Assembly (NCBI GenBank): GCA_037693485.1 | Contig: CM075350.1 | Location: 63,344,001-63,408,000, forward strand | Origin: Kitagawia praeruptora | Lineage: Eukaryota > Streptophyta > Magnoliopsida > Apiales > Apiaceae | DNA length: 64,000 nt | Direction of reading: 5' to 3' | The notes under the pieces: model-generated | Told to the model about the DNA's origin: nothing | The model's input: only the letters and a program-made list of their open reading frames with translations | The model's database searches: none | Program-made: the position numbers and the translations under genes | Part shown: positions 44,534 to 56,392 of the stretch, in pieces | Layout of the letters: each line of letters begins with the position of its first letter | Numbering within the stretch: position 1 is the stretch's first letter

Positions 44534-44784
44534 CTCCCTCTGTCCCATCCATTTCTTAACATAAAAAATTGTGTATCTGACACGCATTTTAAGATGTATT
44601 TTTTTAAAGATAGTTCTATAACTTATTTGTGATATTTTCTTTTTTTGTATAAAAATAGGATTGTCCTATTTTTATATAAAAAGAAGAAAATAATCAAAAA
44701 TAAGTTATAGAACTATCCTAAAAAATACCTTAAAATCCGTGTCGAAAACTGGTCCGCAAATGTTAACAATTCAAAGGGAGGGAG
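44534..44784. mobile_element. Stowaway (Tc1/mariner-type) MITE
   Basis: TA|CTCCCTCTGTCCC at the left and GGGAGGGAG|TA at the right: the standard Stowaway termini with TA duplication. The interior contains a long inverted repeat centred near 44656 (AAAATAGGATTGTCCTATTT), so the 251-bp element can fold on itself. Non-coding. Confidence 0.88.
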
Positions 44785-44786
44785 TA

Positions 44787-46017
44787 AAACTTTTCATGTT
44801 CTTGAGCGAAAATAAGTCTATAAGCATTGAAAAATATCCTAATTTATGGTACAGGTATTCGAGACAAATTAAAAATGCTTTCAGCAATTATTACTTTAAA
44901 TTCTAATCTATTGTTTAATGATAAATTTAAAACTTGTAAATTGTATTTATCAAACTTATACAGTAGTTCCTTCGACCCTCGGTAGAAACTAGGGTCGGGT
45001 ACACTACAAGTCTACAACTATCAACTATGTGCATGTTGTGTTGGCATTTTAAATGATGTCTATTCATGCCACCCCATGCCACTTGCATGCAAGGTCAAGA
45101 GTATGTAGAAACACATTACATACCACTTGAACGTACAACACCCACCAGTGGAAATCTAAAGCATGATGCACGAGTACTGATACAAATATTAATTAGGTTC
45201 CTAAACTGTAAACCATGTACCTTTGATGTTTGGAAATTTTGGAAATCGGAACTATTCGGTTGAGGTACCGATTTACGATTTATCGGGTGATTCGGTTGAA
45301 AAATCGGCAATTTTTGCAAAATAGGTCGAATCGGTTCCAAAATTTTGACCGATTTTTGGCCGATTTATCGGCGATTTTTAAAAAATCGGCCGATTTCAAG
45401 AACAATGTGTACCTTTAGTATATATTTTAGTTATTTTTTTCTCGAAAATTTGCTTTATTTTCAGACCCAGCAGGCTTGTCTGCTGCTGCACCTTATTGTA
45501 GGTGAAAGAATACCTGATGTATCGAAACTTTGTAGATGAAAATCCACAACCAACCGGAGAAACACTTTGTTAGGTCACCTTCCATTTCCTCCAGTGGAAA
45601 CATAACAGAGTGCTGTAAATTCCTTGTGATATGCTGCTAATTAAATGGAATTTTCCTGTTCGATCGATATAATCTTGGTTCGGTACTTGACTTGCCGAAT
45701 GCTCTGCTTTGATTTCATAGACCCATGGTCCAGGAGTCTGTTTCTGCGCATTGTAGGCAAACAAATACCTAATGTTGCAAGTTTTTTGTAGATGAAAGTC
45801 TACAACAGCAGATTATACATGGTTAAGTCACCCTCAATTTTAAGTGGAAATGCTGCCGAAAGGAGAAGAGAGTAGTAAACGTATAAATGGGCAGCTACCT
45901 AACTGCTATTTGTACTTTCTATATTAATATTTGTATACAAAATCTCACCATCATTCATGGCAAACGGTCTACTACATACGTATGCAAAGTACTGTTACTG
46001 AGCATACGGTTTCCCAG
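44787..46017. other. Intergenic region downstream of the TFIIE gene
   Basis: No gene recognised. At 45235-45410 the words CGATTT, TCGGNCGATTT and their complements recur about a dozen times, making a dense cluster of short inverted motifs. Short open frames here (for example 45066-45263) have no recognisable features. Confidence 0.5.
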
Positions 46018-46173
46018 GCGTTGGATCGTTGATCCAACGGCTGGGGTTTAAAAAAAAAATCCCACCGTACCGCGGAAACTTTCTGCGGTACGTTACCGCA
46101 GAAAATGCCCCCCTGTTTTCACATCAAAAACAGTACTGTACACGTACCGCGGAAAGTTTTCGCGGTACGGTGG
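46018..46173. repeat. GC-rich compound hairpin region
   Basis: First hairpin: CGTTGGATC-GTT-GATCCAACG at about 46019-46039. Second, larger inverted repeat: CCACCGTACCGCGGAAACTTT (starting 46062; written here as 21 bases split CCACCGTACC GCGGAAACTTT) pairs with AAAGTTTTCGCGGTACGGTGG ending 46173. Inside it is a smaller palindrome TGCGGTACGTTACCGCA (46084-46100). These stand out against AT-rich flanks. It could be the end of an unrecognised transposon or a structured RNA; undecided. Confidence 0.6.
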
Positions 46174-46751
46174 AATTGACATACGGTCAGCAAACGTCTG
46201 CACCAGACCGGGACCCATCATTCATTATACATTCAATAAAGCACATTCCAAAACAGATTTATCCAAAGAGCCACTTTGCTTTAAATCTTGACAAAATTAA
46301 ACCAAACAAACTCACAACACTTGTGGCATGGAATTTATGTAGTTAGTTGTGTTGCAATCTCCAAGCCTTTGAGCAGGCTGAACCATACATGACTGAATCA
46401 CAGGGGTCTAGTAACTGTAAGTCTAGCTCATCGGTTCATGGATGTTGTCATATCTATGTAATAGACATTTAAAACAGACCCAACCATTACTGGCAACCTT
46501 CCCCTCCAGTCAAAAATCCCCAGCTCCAGCTGTGCGACTATGCAAGTATAAATTTCAATTGGTACAACTTCTCTATGGAAACCAAGATAAGACACCTTTT
46601 TTGGAGTTTAAGGTCCGATAACTTTCTGTAATATGTAAACTACCTTAAAATGCTATAGGATTTAATTGTACAGGACTAGAAGTGACTAGATGTTCTACCC
46701 ACAACTAAAGACACTAGAAATTTGGCGATTGCGCCCATTTTCTGATTGGAT

Positions 46752-49700
46752 TTAGCCCTCCTCCCAGTCAATGTCATCTTCTTCATCTCCTAAAGCATCA
46801 GCTTCAACATTCAAGTCCAATGTTCCACCTGTATTTCCTGAATAGGAAAAATGGAAGCTACAGTCAACTGCCATGACAAATGTTGTAAATCAACTGTTTC
46901 TTAGACCAATAATACCAAAAGCATTTCCCAATAAGCTTAAAAGAGTAAAATACCAATAATACTAGAATGAACCACCATAAGCTTAAAAGATCATTTAATT
47001 TTATTGGTCAAGTCTTAACAACAAGTGCAATACTAATTTACATTGTTTTAATGCTTATACACGTTCATCTAATTACTCTATTGAATGTTCCTCGATCAAG
47101 GGACTATCACCACTACTCTATTGGATGTCCCAAAGAGAATAACACCATCACTCTATGCTGCAGAAGTATGTTGCTAGGAGATATCACTACAACTCTTTGA
47201 TTGCTATATAGGAGTATCTGTTTTCTGTTTTATTCTCTCTTCTTTACTTATTTTTTATTTTAGGTAATAGTTTGAAGATAGTCAATTGCAAGTATTGTTT
47301 TATGATGTTATAAATACAAACCAAAAATCATCAGCAGAAAGTGTTAAGGCTTAATATATACCAGCTGTTGGAGCTTCTTCCCACTCAACATTTTCATCTT
47401 CGTCATTATCGTCATTGTATCCACGCTTAGATTTCATGCCAACTTGACGCGAAGTTGTATCATCAGTAGTGTAAAAAGGCTCCTGTTTTCTCTTATTAGA
47501 CTCCTCTTGTTCTTGTTGCCTTTGAAATAGAGCAGCATAATATGCTTCCAAATATGCATCCTGTAAGATCATCAGTGAGAGGAAACAAGTGAAAATTTTG
47601 TATATGAAGAAATAAAGGCAAAAAAGGTCACTGGACTAGCCTGTAAATTCTTTTCATCTTTTTGATCTATAGACTTCTTGTCATCAGATAGTCCAGCAGT
47701 AGCTGAAGCACCCTCCATATTTGACTCTTGCTTAACCTCACCGCGCTGCTCATCAGTAAGAACCATCCCTTTCTTAATCATCCATGGAGGCAAAACTTTC
47801 GTTGGTGTACTTGTAATTTCAGATTTCGCAGTTGCTCCTTTTTCTTCGACATCAAAGGCAACTTCAACCTGAAACAAACAAGCCATAGCTTGTTATTGTG
47901 CCATTATCTTAAACCAATAAGAAAACCGCTCACTGTATTAAACCAATGTCTAAAGGTAAGAAAAGATGCGTTTCTCTTTTACTTGCTGTCAACAAGAAAA
48001 CACTAAACCAATGTGCAACTATTTATAAAAAAAGGAAAAACTTAGAAAATGAAGATATTACACATGCAGCAACACATCAATCAGAACGACACCATATTAA
48101 AATTTCATACTAAATTTTTTTATTAAGCTTCAATCAAAAGAATAATGAGCACTTGAGCAGAACTAAACGAATTTTGAATCCACCATTAAAAAGATTATAC
48201 AGAGCATTATCAGTATGCTTTGTACCTTTGTCTCTCCAAGAGATGGCATAGGAGTTCCATTATAAGAGTGTGAAGATTTAGATGGATCATTGTCGTTGGC
48301 ATCACCATTTGAACGTGCAGCAGCATATGCTTGAACTTCCCAGTCTTGGAGGGTTTTAAATTCAGGCACAGGTAAGTCTTTCACTCTGTTGAGTAGATCC
48401 ATTAAAGGCTTAATCTTCGCCTGCAACAATATCAAGCAATTATTTGAGCTGCACTTACTGAAGACTGCACACAAACATTGTAGATATCAAAACATTTCTT
48501 AGAACACAATATTTTGAAGTTTTTATCGCAGTCAAGTCTGCTAAATAGTAATCCAAATGCTCATAATAAGGCTGAGATTAGGACTCATTTCAAATTTTAA
48601 CCTTTTTTAATCTTGGTGCATAAATAGGGTTAAGATCCTATTGTTCTAGCTCCCAACTGATTACAGTCCTCATTGGCTGAGAAGGTACTGTTTAGTCCAT
48701 AGTTTCATTTTTGAATACTCCATGAGCTTTAGATCTATCAGAAGCTTTTATCTATAAAGTCTAAGGTTTTTATGCACAGCCAAACTCTAATTTCCTTTAT
48801 CTTAGGTAGTTGCATCCTGAAGTCATACAATGTGTATTCTGAATTTCAAATTGACACTAATACTACAGAAAGAAGTTCACCTGTCATCTTTGAATTTCCT
48901 ATATGAGGACAATATTATATATATGATAGAATTGTAGATACGTCATACACATGCAGAGAGTCTGCGGTGGACAATACTAGAAAAGTTTAACTACAAAATT
49001 AAAATTCCATAACCTGTCTACACATATTTACCTCAGCATGAATAATATACCAATACAAGTTGTAACTGGTAAATTAAATGCTAATCAAGACCTCAAACTT
49101 TTGAAGCATGTCTTTAAATTTTTCGCGACGCCTTCTTCTTGCATTGTCGTCTCCATCTCCCATTTCTTCAGCTGCTAACTTGTCACTCTCCACCACTAAT
49201 TCTCCGTTGCAATGTTCGCAGTGAAAATATTCATCCTCCAACGAAAAAAGTTGGAGTGCATCTAAAGCAGTATATCTGGTAACAAAGGAAATACTTTACC
49301 ACCACAAGCCTGTTTAAATACATAATTATTAACTACAGCGATCTCACACCTTCTCTTGCAGTTTGGGCATATATACTCCTGAATTGTATTCCTATCCTCC
49401 AGTTCATCTTTTATCTTCATCTTCATGTGGTGCATCCGGTACCTCACGACATCGTATATCTGCCATAAAATACTTTCTTATAGAATTAAATATATTATAA
49501 TAATTTTAAGCCAGCAGCATCTTAACTAATAAAGCTAGAGTAAGCAAAAGAACACTGGTTCGAACATGACATGGATGGTGTCAAGGACATGCATGTTGAT
49601 TGGCTAATACCGAAAAATATCCGTAATGCAAAAATATTAACACCAAGTAACTCCACAAAAAAAAAAATTACGTCCTACATACAAAACAATTGATAACTTC

Positions 49701-52700
49701 AATCAAATATTCAAATTTATCATTCACCGCCTCGATCTGCTCAAATCTTAACAATCAGTCTAGGTGTCTAGGAAGATATATCTGGCACGAGCAGTGTCAA
49801 AGCGGTCTCAGCAAGCCCCAGTCTGATTAAGGGATCGTTTATTTAATGTTACTGGTTATTAATTCAAGTAAATTGAAAATTTTACGTGAATTGTTAGTTT
49901 TCAACATTGCTATTTCAGCTCTTTGATGCTAAAGTTGATATTTCGTGACTTTTAAAAATGTCCTCTGTGAGTTATAATTTACATATACATCTTGTACTCC
50001 AAACTCTGATTAACTTGACCAATGCTTATGGATACAATTCCTTCAAGAATTCAATATACCGACGATATATTGATAATCATTTAAATTTGAACTTCAGCAT
50101 GTCATGGGCACTTATAAACATGACTCCTGCACACAGATTGTTATATATGCTCTAAATTATCTTTTTAATATTTTAAATATTACCAAACAAAATATCTAAA
50201 AAAGATTCATTAGGATTTTTCATGGAAGCGGGTGGTGCTCCAGGATTTGGTCCGAAATGTATCTGGTAAATGTGTTCCCAATTTTCAGGATTTGTAGTTG
50301 TTTCATCTTTATAATTCTATAGTACAGTCATGAAAGAGAAACATACTACGAAAAACATGTTAAATAAAATGTTGAAATAAGATTGAATACAAACATCAAT
50401 GTATAAATTAACTAAAAGAACCTGTGCATAATCCAGACAACAATAAGAGTGAGTATGCAACTTTATCTTTCCCTCTCCCTCTCTTCCAGTTTGATGCCCG
50501 TCTGCAGTGGCAGCAACAGCAGCACTATATATTTTTGCACCTTTTGCAGTCTGTAACATTATCAATTCTCAGTAACTTTATATATCACAACTTATGAGGA
50601 AAAAAATTTCTGCTACAATCAAAACCTGATGCATGCCTAGTGCTAGCAATGTTACACATGTTTCAATTACTTATTTGTCTAAAAGTAGTGCTTAAAAATT
50701 TCTTTGCTAGTTTTGGAGATCTAGAAGGAGTATTTAGTAAACCCCTTCTACAGAAATATCTTGTTGGAGAGCGATTTCAGGTCATTTTCAAAAATGTTTC
50801 ATGAAGAGAGAATATTTGAAAAGGAAGTGGTAGAGAGGACTCAGGAGTCAGGATAGCCAAGAGGAAAGGCTCTTCCACCCATGACAAGGTCATGGTCCGA
50901 ATAATTATCACTTCCCCATCCCTGAATACAAAACACTTAATGACTGAAAATGTGTAATGTACCAAAATCAGGAACCAGAAGTATTCCTAATCAATAAGTC
51001 GATTCAAATTTTCTTAAACATCTGCAGTTATCAAGGTATATATTATAGTCTGAACAGTTTGTAAATAATGGCAATATCTAGATATTTTAGAAAAAAAGAA
51101 GACACTATGATGATATTATGGAAGTACCCATGTTACCATATTCGGGTGTGAGGATGCAATAATCAGACCGGGTTCAGATCTTCAGCGTTAGATATTCGTT
51201 TATAGAAATATTTGAATTTTTGTTACATCTAAAATTGGATGCAGGTGCGAGGACCCGTCATGCAAGTGTAACACGTAGAATCTTATGCAGCCTGTTTTTC
51301 TGTTTTGTTTTGGTATAGTTTTATACAATTTCCTATTTCCAATATATTCGGGCAGCATAAATACAAGTTGCTTAGAGGCCTTACGACCAACAAACAAGTC
51401 ACCCAAAAGTCTTCCTTTCTACAAACAAATCGCCAACTAGACTTAAATCTATAGGTAAAATGGATGGTGCAATGGTGAAGCACATCATCATAAATTAAGA
51501 TCAGGCCAGGATCTCCGCACCCACATGACACTGGTATGACAGCAAACATTATTTCACAGATAAAGTTAAGAAAATATTATACCACATACGATGCATTATT
51601 TATAACGAAGATAAAATGCATCCGTAAAATATGTACTCAACTCTTTCATTGAGCGCATGAAGCAAAACACCTTCAAACTTTGAACTGACCATTGTAGTAT
51701 CCACTAAAATGCATGCATAAAAGATTTACATTATGGCAGTAGTATTTTTACTGACCTTCCCATTAACTTTTGTTTCTTTCATTTTTGGACTTACTGAGTG
51801 ATGCTAACTTAGAAAAGTTTGCAACTTAGATATGCAGCTAAGATGTGATGTACTACAGTATATAGCGGAGTGACTTATACGAATTGTCAAGATAAAGCAT
51901 AAAGGTCCTTGACATATAGGAGAGACAAATAAACAATACACTGAGCTAGACCTGCAATAACTGACCTCTTTCCTGTGATCTCGCGTCACTAGTTTCTCTT
52001 CTTCAAAAAACCTTAATATTCGTCGAAGTTGCTTTGTGTGCAGCTTTAAGTCCTTTGCTAAATCTTCTTCTCTTACCCATTCATGACGCCTTAAACAACA
52101 AAGCAAAATATATACAGCTCGATGTCAAGAATGATGATGACAGAAAAATGTCTTCAATTGACATAAGACAACAAGCTATAATCAGAAAGTGAACGGTAGT
52201 GAGCAATCTGTTAATAATTATATTAAATACTAGATTACATGAGGTTATTCTGCACAAATTAATCATGGCATTAGTCAGTAATAATCTTTCAAGATAAAAA
52301 TCCCCCCTCCCCCTCTGTTATATGCTTATGAATTATAGACTCTGCTTCTCTACTTATCTACTACTGTTTACTACTCCCTCCATTTGTAATTGTTAGTTAA
52401 TTCAGATCATTGTTAAATAATCCATCACATAAGCTGCTTTTATTTTCCAACGACTAAACATATGCAATCTTTTATCTTTTCGTTTCTAATACATCTCGTA
52501 GGACTAAATTTGGAATTAAATATTCTGTTAAGTGCAAAATTCACTGTACTAATTGTTCTCCTTTATGTGTAAAAAAACCTAAAAAACGCAAACAGAGGGG
52601 GAAACTCATTAATTTATTCACCCAAGATCCCAGCATTACAATTCCGTTTTTGTCTAAATTGCGTAGTAAATGAGCTTCTAAATGCGGTATTTCCTTAGTG

Positions 52701-53396
52701 ACCCTTTCGGGGCCTTGGCTTGTCACATGAGTTTGAATTTCATATTTTCGTATGTGAAAAGAAGTATAAATATCTTCATAAACCAAGTCGCTCCTTGGTT
52801 ACCACAAATCCAAGTAGAAATTAATTCCATAATAAATCAGTCCCGCTTACACATAAGGGAATACATGACACACATTCCAAATGAAAAAGTAAGAATTCAT
52901 AAGTTCCATACACTGATCAAATAAATAAAAGCAACATACATTCCCAACTTGCTATCGCAAACCTTATCATTTATCATAGCCAAGCTACATTCCCAACTTG
53001 CTACTCGAAACCATATAATCCGAGTTAACGATTTGCAATAGCTAAGATTGCGATATGTGTGGTAAAAATGGAATACCTGGTTAGGGCATCAAGTACAACA
53101 ACAGCAAGGCCTCTATTATCAGTCCTGCCACACTTGGACTGATTATCACCTCTAGTAGTATAGTCATCATAAAAAGCCCTAGCTGTCAATTTCACCAACC
53201 TATCCCCCCAATACACTCAAATTATCAGTCCATATTTATACATTAACACACACAAACACAAACATGTGTGTGTGTGCAAATGTAATGAAATTGAAATAAC
53301 AAACTAGTAATAATTAATATAAAATTACCGATTAAAGGAATCCATACTGGTGTTGTTAAAATTTTCAACTTTAATAGATATAGAATTATGATCCAT
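46752..53396 (-). CDS. Transcription initiation factor IIE subunit alpha (TFIIE alpha), 10 exons, 481 aa
   Basis: The large subunit of the general factor that recruits and regulates TFIIH at RNA polymerase II promoters in the nucleus. Exons on minus: 53396-53329, 53199-53077, 52089-51966, 50550-50422, 49459-49350, 49275-49092, 48420-48226, 47868-47641, 47560-47362, 46837-46752 (stop TAA 46754-46752). They sum to 482 codons with consistent phases. Residues about 23-120 form the TFIIE alpha winged helix (LVKLTARAFYDD, AVVVLDALTRR, EWVREEDLAKDLKL, LRFFEEEKLVTRDHRKE). The zinc ribbon is C179-PN-C182 and C204-EH-C207. The C-terminus is acidic (DEEDDIDWEEG), as usual in this family. Introns are GT-AG except intron 8 (47561-47640), which begins GC. 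A second in-frame ATG at 53345 would give the shorter N-terminus common in plants. Confidence 0.95.
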
Positions 53397-53600
53397 GTTG
53401 ACAAGGTTCTTTCCCAACACGAATCCAATTGATTTGATTATTCGGTTGTTCAATTTTATTGAATTAAGGTTCCCCAACCCAAACAGACCAGGAGGTCGAC
53501 AAAATCAATTTCTCTACTCCTAGAGGCTCTATTTATAGGCATTCTAGATGGGCTTTGCATCTCCTGGCCCGCAAATCGTATCCAGCCTGTTTAATGGAGT
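53397..53600 (-). promoter_or_regulatory. TFIIE alpha promoter region
   Basis: On minus, TATAAATAGAG lies at 53537-53527, about 130 bases upstream of the first ATG. AAAGCCCATC (site II-like, TGGGCY family) is at about 53557-53548 and GGGCCAGGAG near 53570. Site II elements are common in promoters of plant housekeeping genes. Exact transcription start unknown. Confidence 0.6.
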
Positions 53601-53983
53601 ATATTACAAACTCAATTTGAATTCTCAAGTGTACCCAAAATCGTTTCCAATGAAAAACGCACATTTTTAATAAACATATTATATACTACTTATATTAGCT
53701 TAACGCGTGTGATGTATGATTTTTTTTTGATGTATAATAACTTTTTTATTATAATTATATTTTTGTATAATCATTATTTTTAATTATCATTATTTTTAAT
53801 TTTAATTTTAATAATTAAATATAAATTTAATTAATAATATACATAATTTAAAATTTTAAAATAAATATGTCGTTTACGAAATTCGAATCTAAAAATTTTA
53901 ATAAATTAATTTAATCATATAATATATTTAAAAAATTAGATCTAATTATTCTGATTTTTTTACTAAAACTCTAACAGTGATTT
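53601..53983. other. AT-rich intergenic DNA upstream of TFIIE alpha
   Basis: Very A/T-rich with no open frame. It ends at the poly(T) run that marks the 3' end of the LINE remnant. A short phrase AGCTTAACGCGTGTGATGTATG near 53697 (21 bases, split AGCTTAACGCG TGTGATGTATG) faintly recalls the Helitron 3' end but lacks a proper hairpin. Confidence 0.5.
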
Positions 53984-55780
53984 TTTTTGTTAAGCAAAAT
54001 ATATTAAAATAAGACCAAACCGTAGCATCAACATAATCAAGCCCTTACACCAACATGGACTCATACCAACTTAAGTTCACAAACAACTTAAACAACAAAA
54101 GCCACTAGAAAACATTCAAAGGCATGAACATTGATCTTAGTAAAACCCTTAAGTGGATAGTCCCAGCCCTTCTCTATATTTGCTCTATAAAACAAAGATA
54201 AACAACAATATTTCTAAGGAAAGTGACGGACTAACCATGGTTAAATACCCAAAACTACCTCGAGAACACGCTATAAACCTCGAATACACTCTGTTATAAT
54301 TACCCTGCTTTTTAACTGTCCAAGAAAAAATAATGAAACGATAAATATTTTACCCCCTTTCATATTCCTTCTGCGCCCTTTAGACTCTTCGAATTACTAC
54401 ATAATAAAATGTAATATCTGCAAATAATCCCCACAGCCACGATGTTTTAATTGATCCCCGAAACCCTAGATCCAAAACACTATAGAAGCCTATTTAAACA
54501 ACTTTAGCCCATCTACCAAACCACTTCAAAACAAATAGCCCACTAATTAGGTCCAACCAATATAACCAATTACTAACCCACATAAGATATGAATACCCCA
54601 CATACTAAACTACACTAAGCTAACACCATGTAAATATCACCATGCTCATCTCCTTGCCTTTCTTAGCAAGATCATCAGCTCCACTTAATACATCTCTAGG
54701 CACATATGACAACTTGAAGCTGTAGTTAGTAACCAGATTATTCCATTGACTATGTTCTTCTAACAAAAAATCCCCTTTAAAGCCTGCCCTGCCTTTTGAA
54801 ACTGAGTGACTAGTAGTATACTATCTGTACAGATAGTTATTACCCCTTTGAAATTTGGATTCTTTACAATGCTAGAATAAAGATATAGCACTGCATTTCT
54901 TTCTGCTTCCAGAGGGCACCATGCTTGTGTTGGCCCAGAGAAAATAAACAACAAGTTATCATCCCTATCCTTAAGAAAACCCTCCATTCCCTCACAAATT
55001 GCACCACTCCTTAACCTCTGCCAGGCTCCATCTGTATATCCAATCAAGTCTGTATTCCACCAAATCAGTTCTTCTTTCATTACTTTGGATCTAAACAACA
55101 AGAGAGCTCCCACTGGGTTAATCATCCACAATGTTTCTAATTCTTCTTTAATTGAGCTGGATGCTAACAGCCACTTAAAAGCTCTGATTTTGATCAAATG
55201 CATCACTGATGCTAAACTATCCTTCTTATTATTGAAGATGAAATTATTCCATCCTAGCCAAATGGACCAAAGGCTAGCTGCAATTGAAATTACCCAACCA
55301 GCCCTGACGTTGGTGCTGAAAAAAATTCTAGCAGCTTCCCAAATAGAGGATTTTAGCTTATTTTTCTATGACACATTCAGACCCCACTAGACTGATGCTT
55401 CTTCACAGATTGCTCTTGCTAAAGAACACTTCCATAATCAGTGATCATGGCTTTCAGCATCCATATTACACCACTTGCAATTAGGACTTACAGAGTTACC
55501 TAATCTTTTTTATAAGAATTCTGCAGTAGGTAGAACCAACTTATCTATTTTCCATAAGAAGAATTGAATCTTTGGAGGAATTTTTAATTTCCAGATTCTC
55601 ACCCAATTTTCTTCACTAAAAGAGTCCAAACCTCTAATAATATGGTAATCCTCTTTAGACGAATAGAACCCTTTATTATGTTTCCAAACAACTTTATCTG
55701 TTGTTGGTCCCAAGGAGATTGAGCTGACTAAAACATTTAATTCCTCCTCTACTACACTTTCCCATCTTCTCAAATTCCTG
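53984..55780 (-). mobile_element. LINE (L1-type) remnant: zf-RVT region, RNase H, 3' end
   Basis: On minus the element ends in a run of eight A (53991-53984). Frame 55773-55510 matches the region after plant L1 reverse transcriptases (zf-RVT type): VVWKHNKGFYSSKEDYHIIR then WVRIWKLKIPPKIQFFLWKI. The next Cys-containing part follows in another frame near 55450. Frame 55206-54760 is an RNase H domain of the plant LINE type (IGYTDGAWQ, PLEAERNAVLYLY, ICTDSILLVTQF). The reverse transcriptase itself is absent, so the copy is 5'-truncated or rearranged. The 54000-54760 part is 3' untranslated. Confidence 0.82.
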
Positions 55781-55781
55781 T

Positions 55782-56149
55782 TTACCCGTCCTTTAAAAAT
55801 AAAAAGTTTCTCTGCTCGTTCTTTCCTTCATTTGTATGGCAAAAAATGACAACATCTTGAATGTCTGGCTCCCTAAATGCTAGCATCTTAAATAACCTCT
55901 TTGTATAAGTTACTCCCTTCCATGTTGGTTTATGTTTGTAAATTTTTCCCGTACAATCCACATCCTTGACAAAAAGCCCGAATTCTGGGTGCAATATTTC
56001 AACAACAAATCAAAGTAAGTTTTCTCATGACCTTTAGAGGTGAATAAATCATGGAGTAATGGGGATTCATTGTGAGATCTGAAAATCCCATAGCCAAGTT
56101 CACTAGGGAATGAATATGTGTGTTGTGGACAACAACCTCCCTTCATCAT
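55782..56149 (-). pseudogene. Unrecognised coding remnant upstream of the LINE zf-RVT region
   Basis: Two overlapping frames (56149-55910 and 55994-55782) appear to be one coding stretch with a frameshift near 55980. Words include ELGYGIFRSHNESPLLHDLF, KTYFDLLLKYCTQNSGF, YKHKPTWKGVTYTKRLFKML and REPDIQDVVIFCHTNEGKNE. I do not recognise a family. It could be part of the LINE between RT and zf-RVT, or a captured piece of a host gene. The junction with the zf-RVT frame near 55780 also needs a frame change. Confidence 0.35.
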
Positions 56150-56160
56150 GAGTTCCGTCC

Positions 56161-56392
56161 GTCATTTTTGAATCATATCTCAAGAAGAGGTCAGAATTCA
56201 AAAAAATAAATAAATTAAGTGTATAGAATTCCACATCCCCGAAGGAATCAATAATTTATTACAAAGAGACCCAAAAAAAAGGTCATCTTTAAAAATAGAG
56301 GAAGAAATCAACAAATTCGAAGTTGGACAAGGAAGAAAATAAGAAGAAGAAAGATGGTAGCTAGGGTTTGAGGAAAGAGAGAAATGGGGAAA
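56161..56392. other. Short non-coding spacer
   Basis: Purine-rich sequence with GAAGAAGAAAG repeats near 56340; no gene seen. Confidence 0.5.

Noticed and set aside
52372..52390. Second Stowaway MITE in TFIIE intron 2 (ACTCCCTCCATTTGTAATT)
   Set aside because: Only one terminus was found; no matching inverted end or TA-flanked partner within the intron.
53244..53280. GT/CA-rich stretch in TFIIE intron 1 as a regulatory element
   Set aside because: It is a short simple-sequence repeat (TGTGTGTGTG and ACACACAAACAC); no evidence of function.
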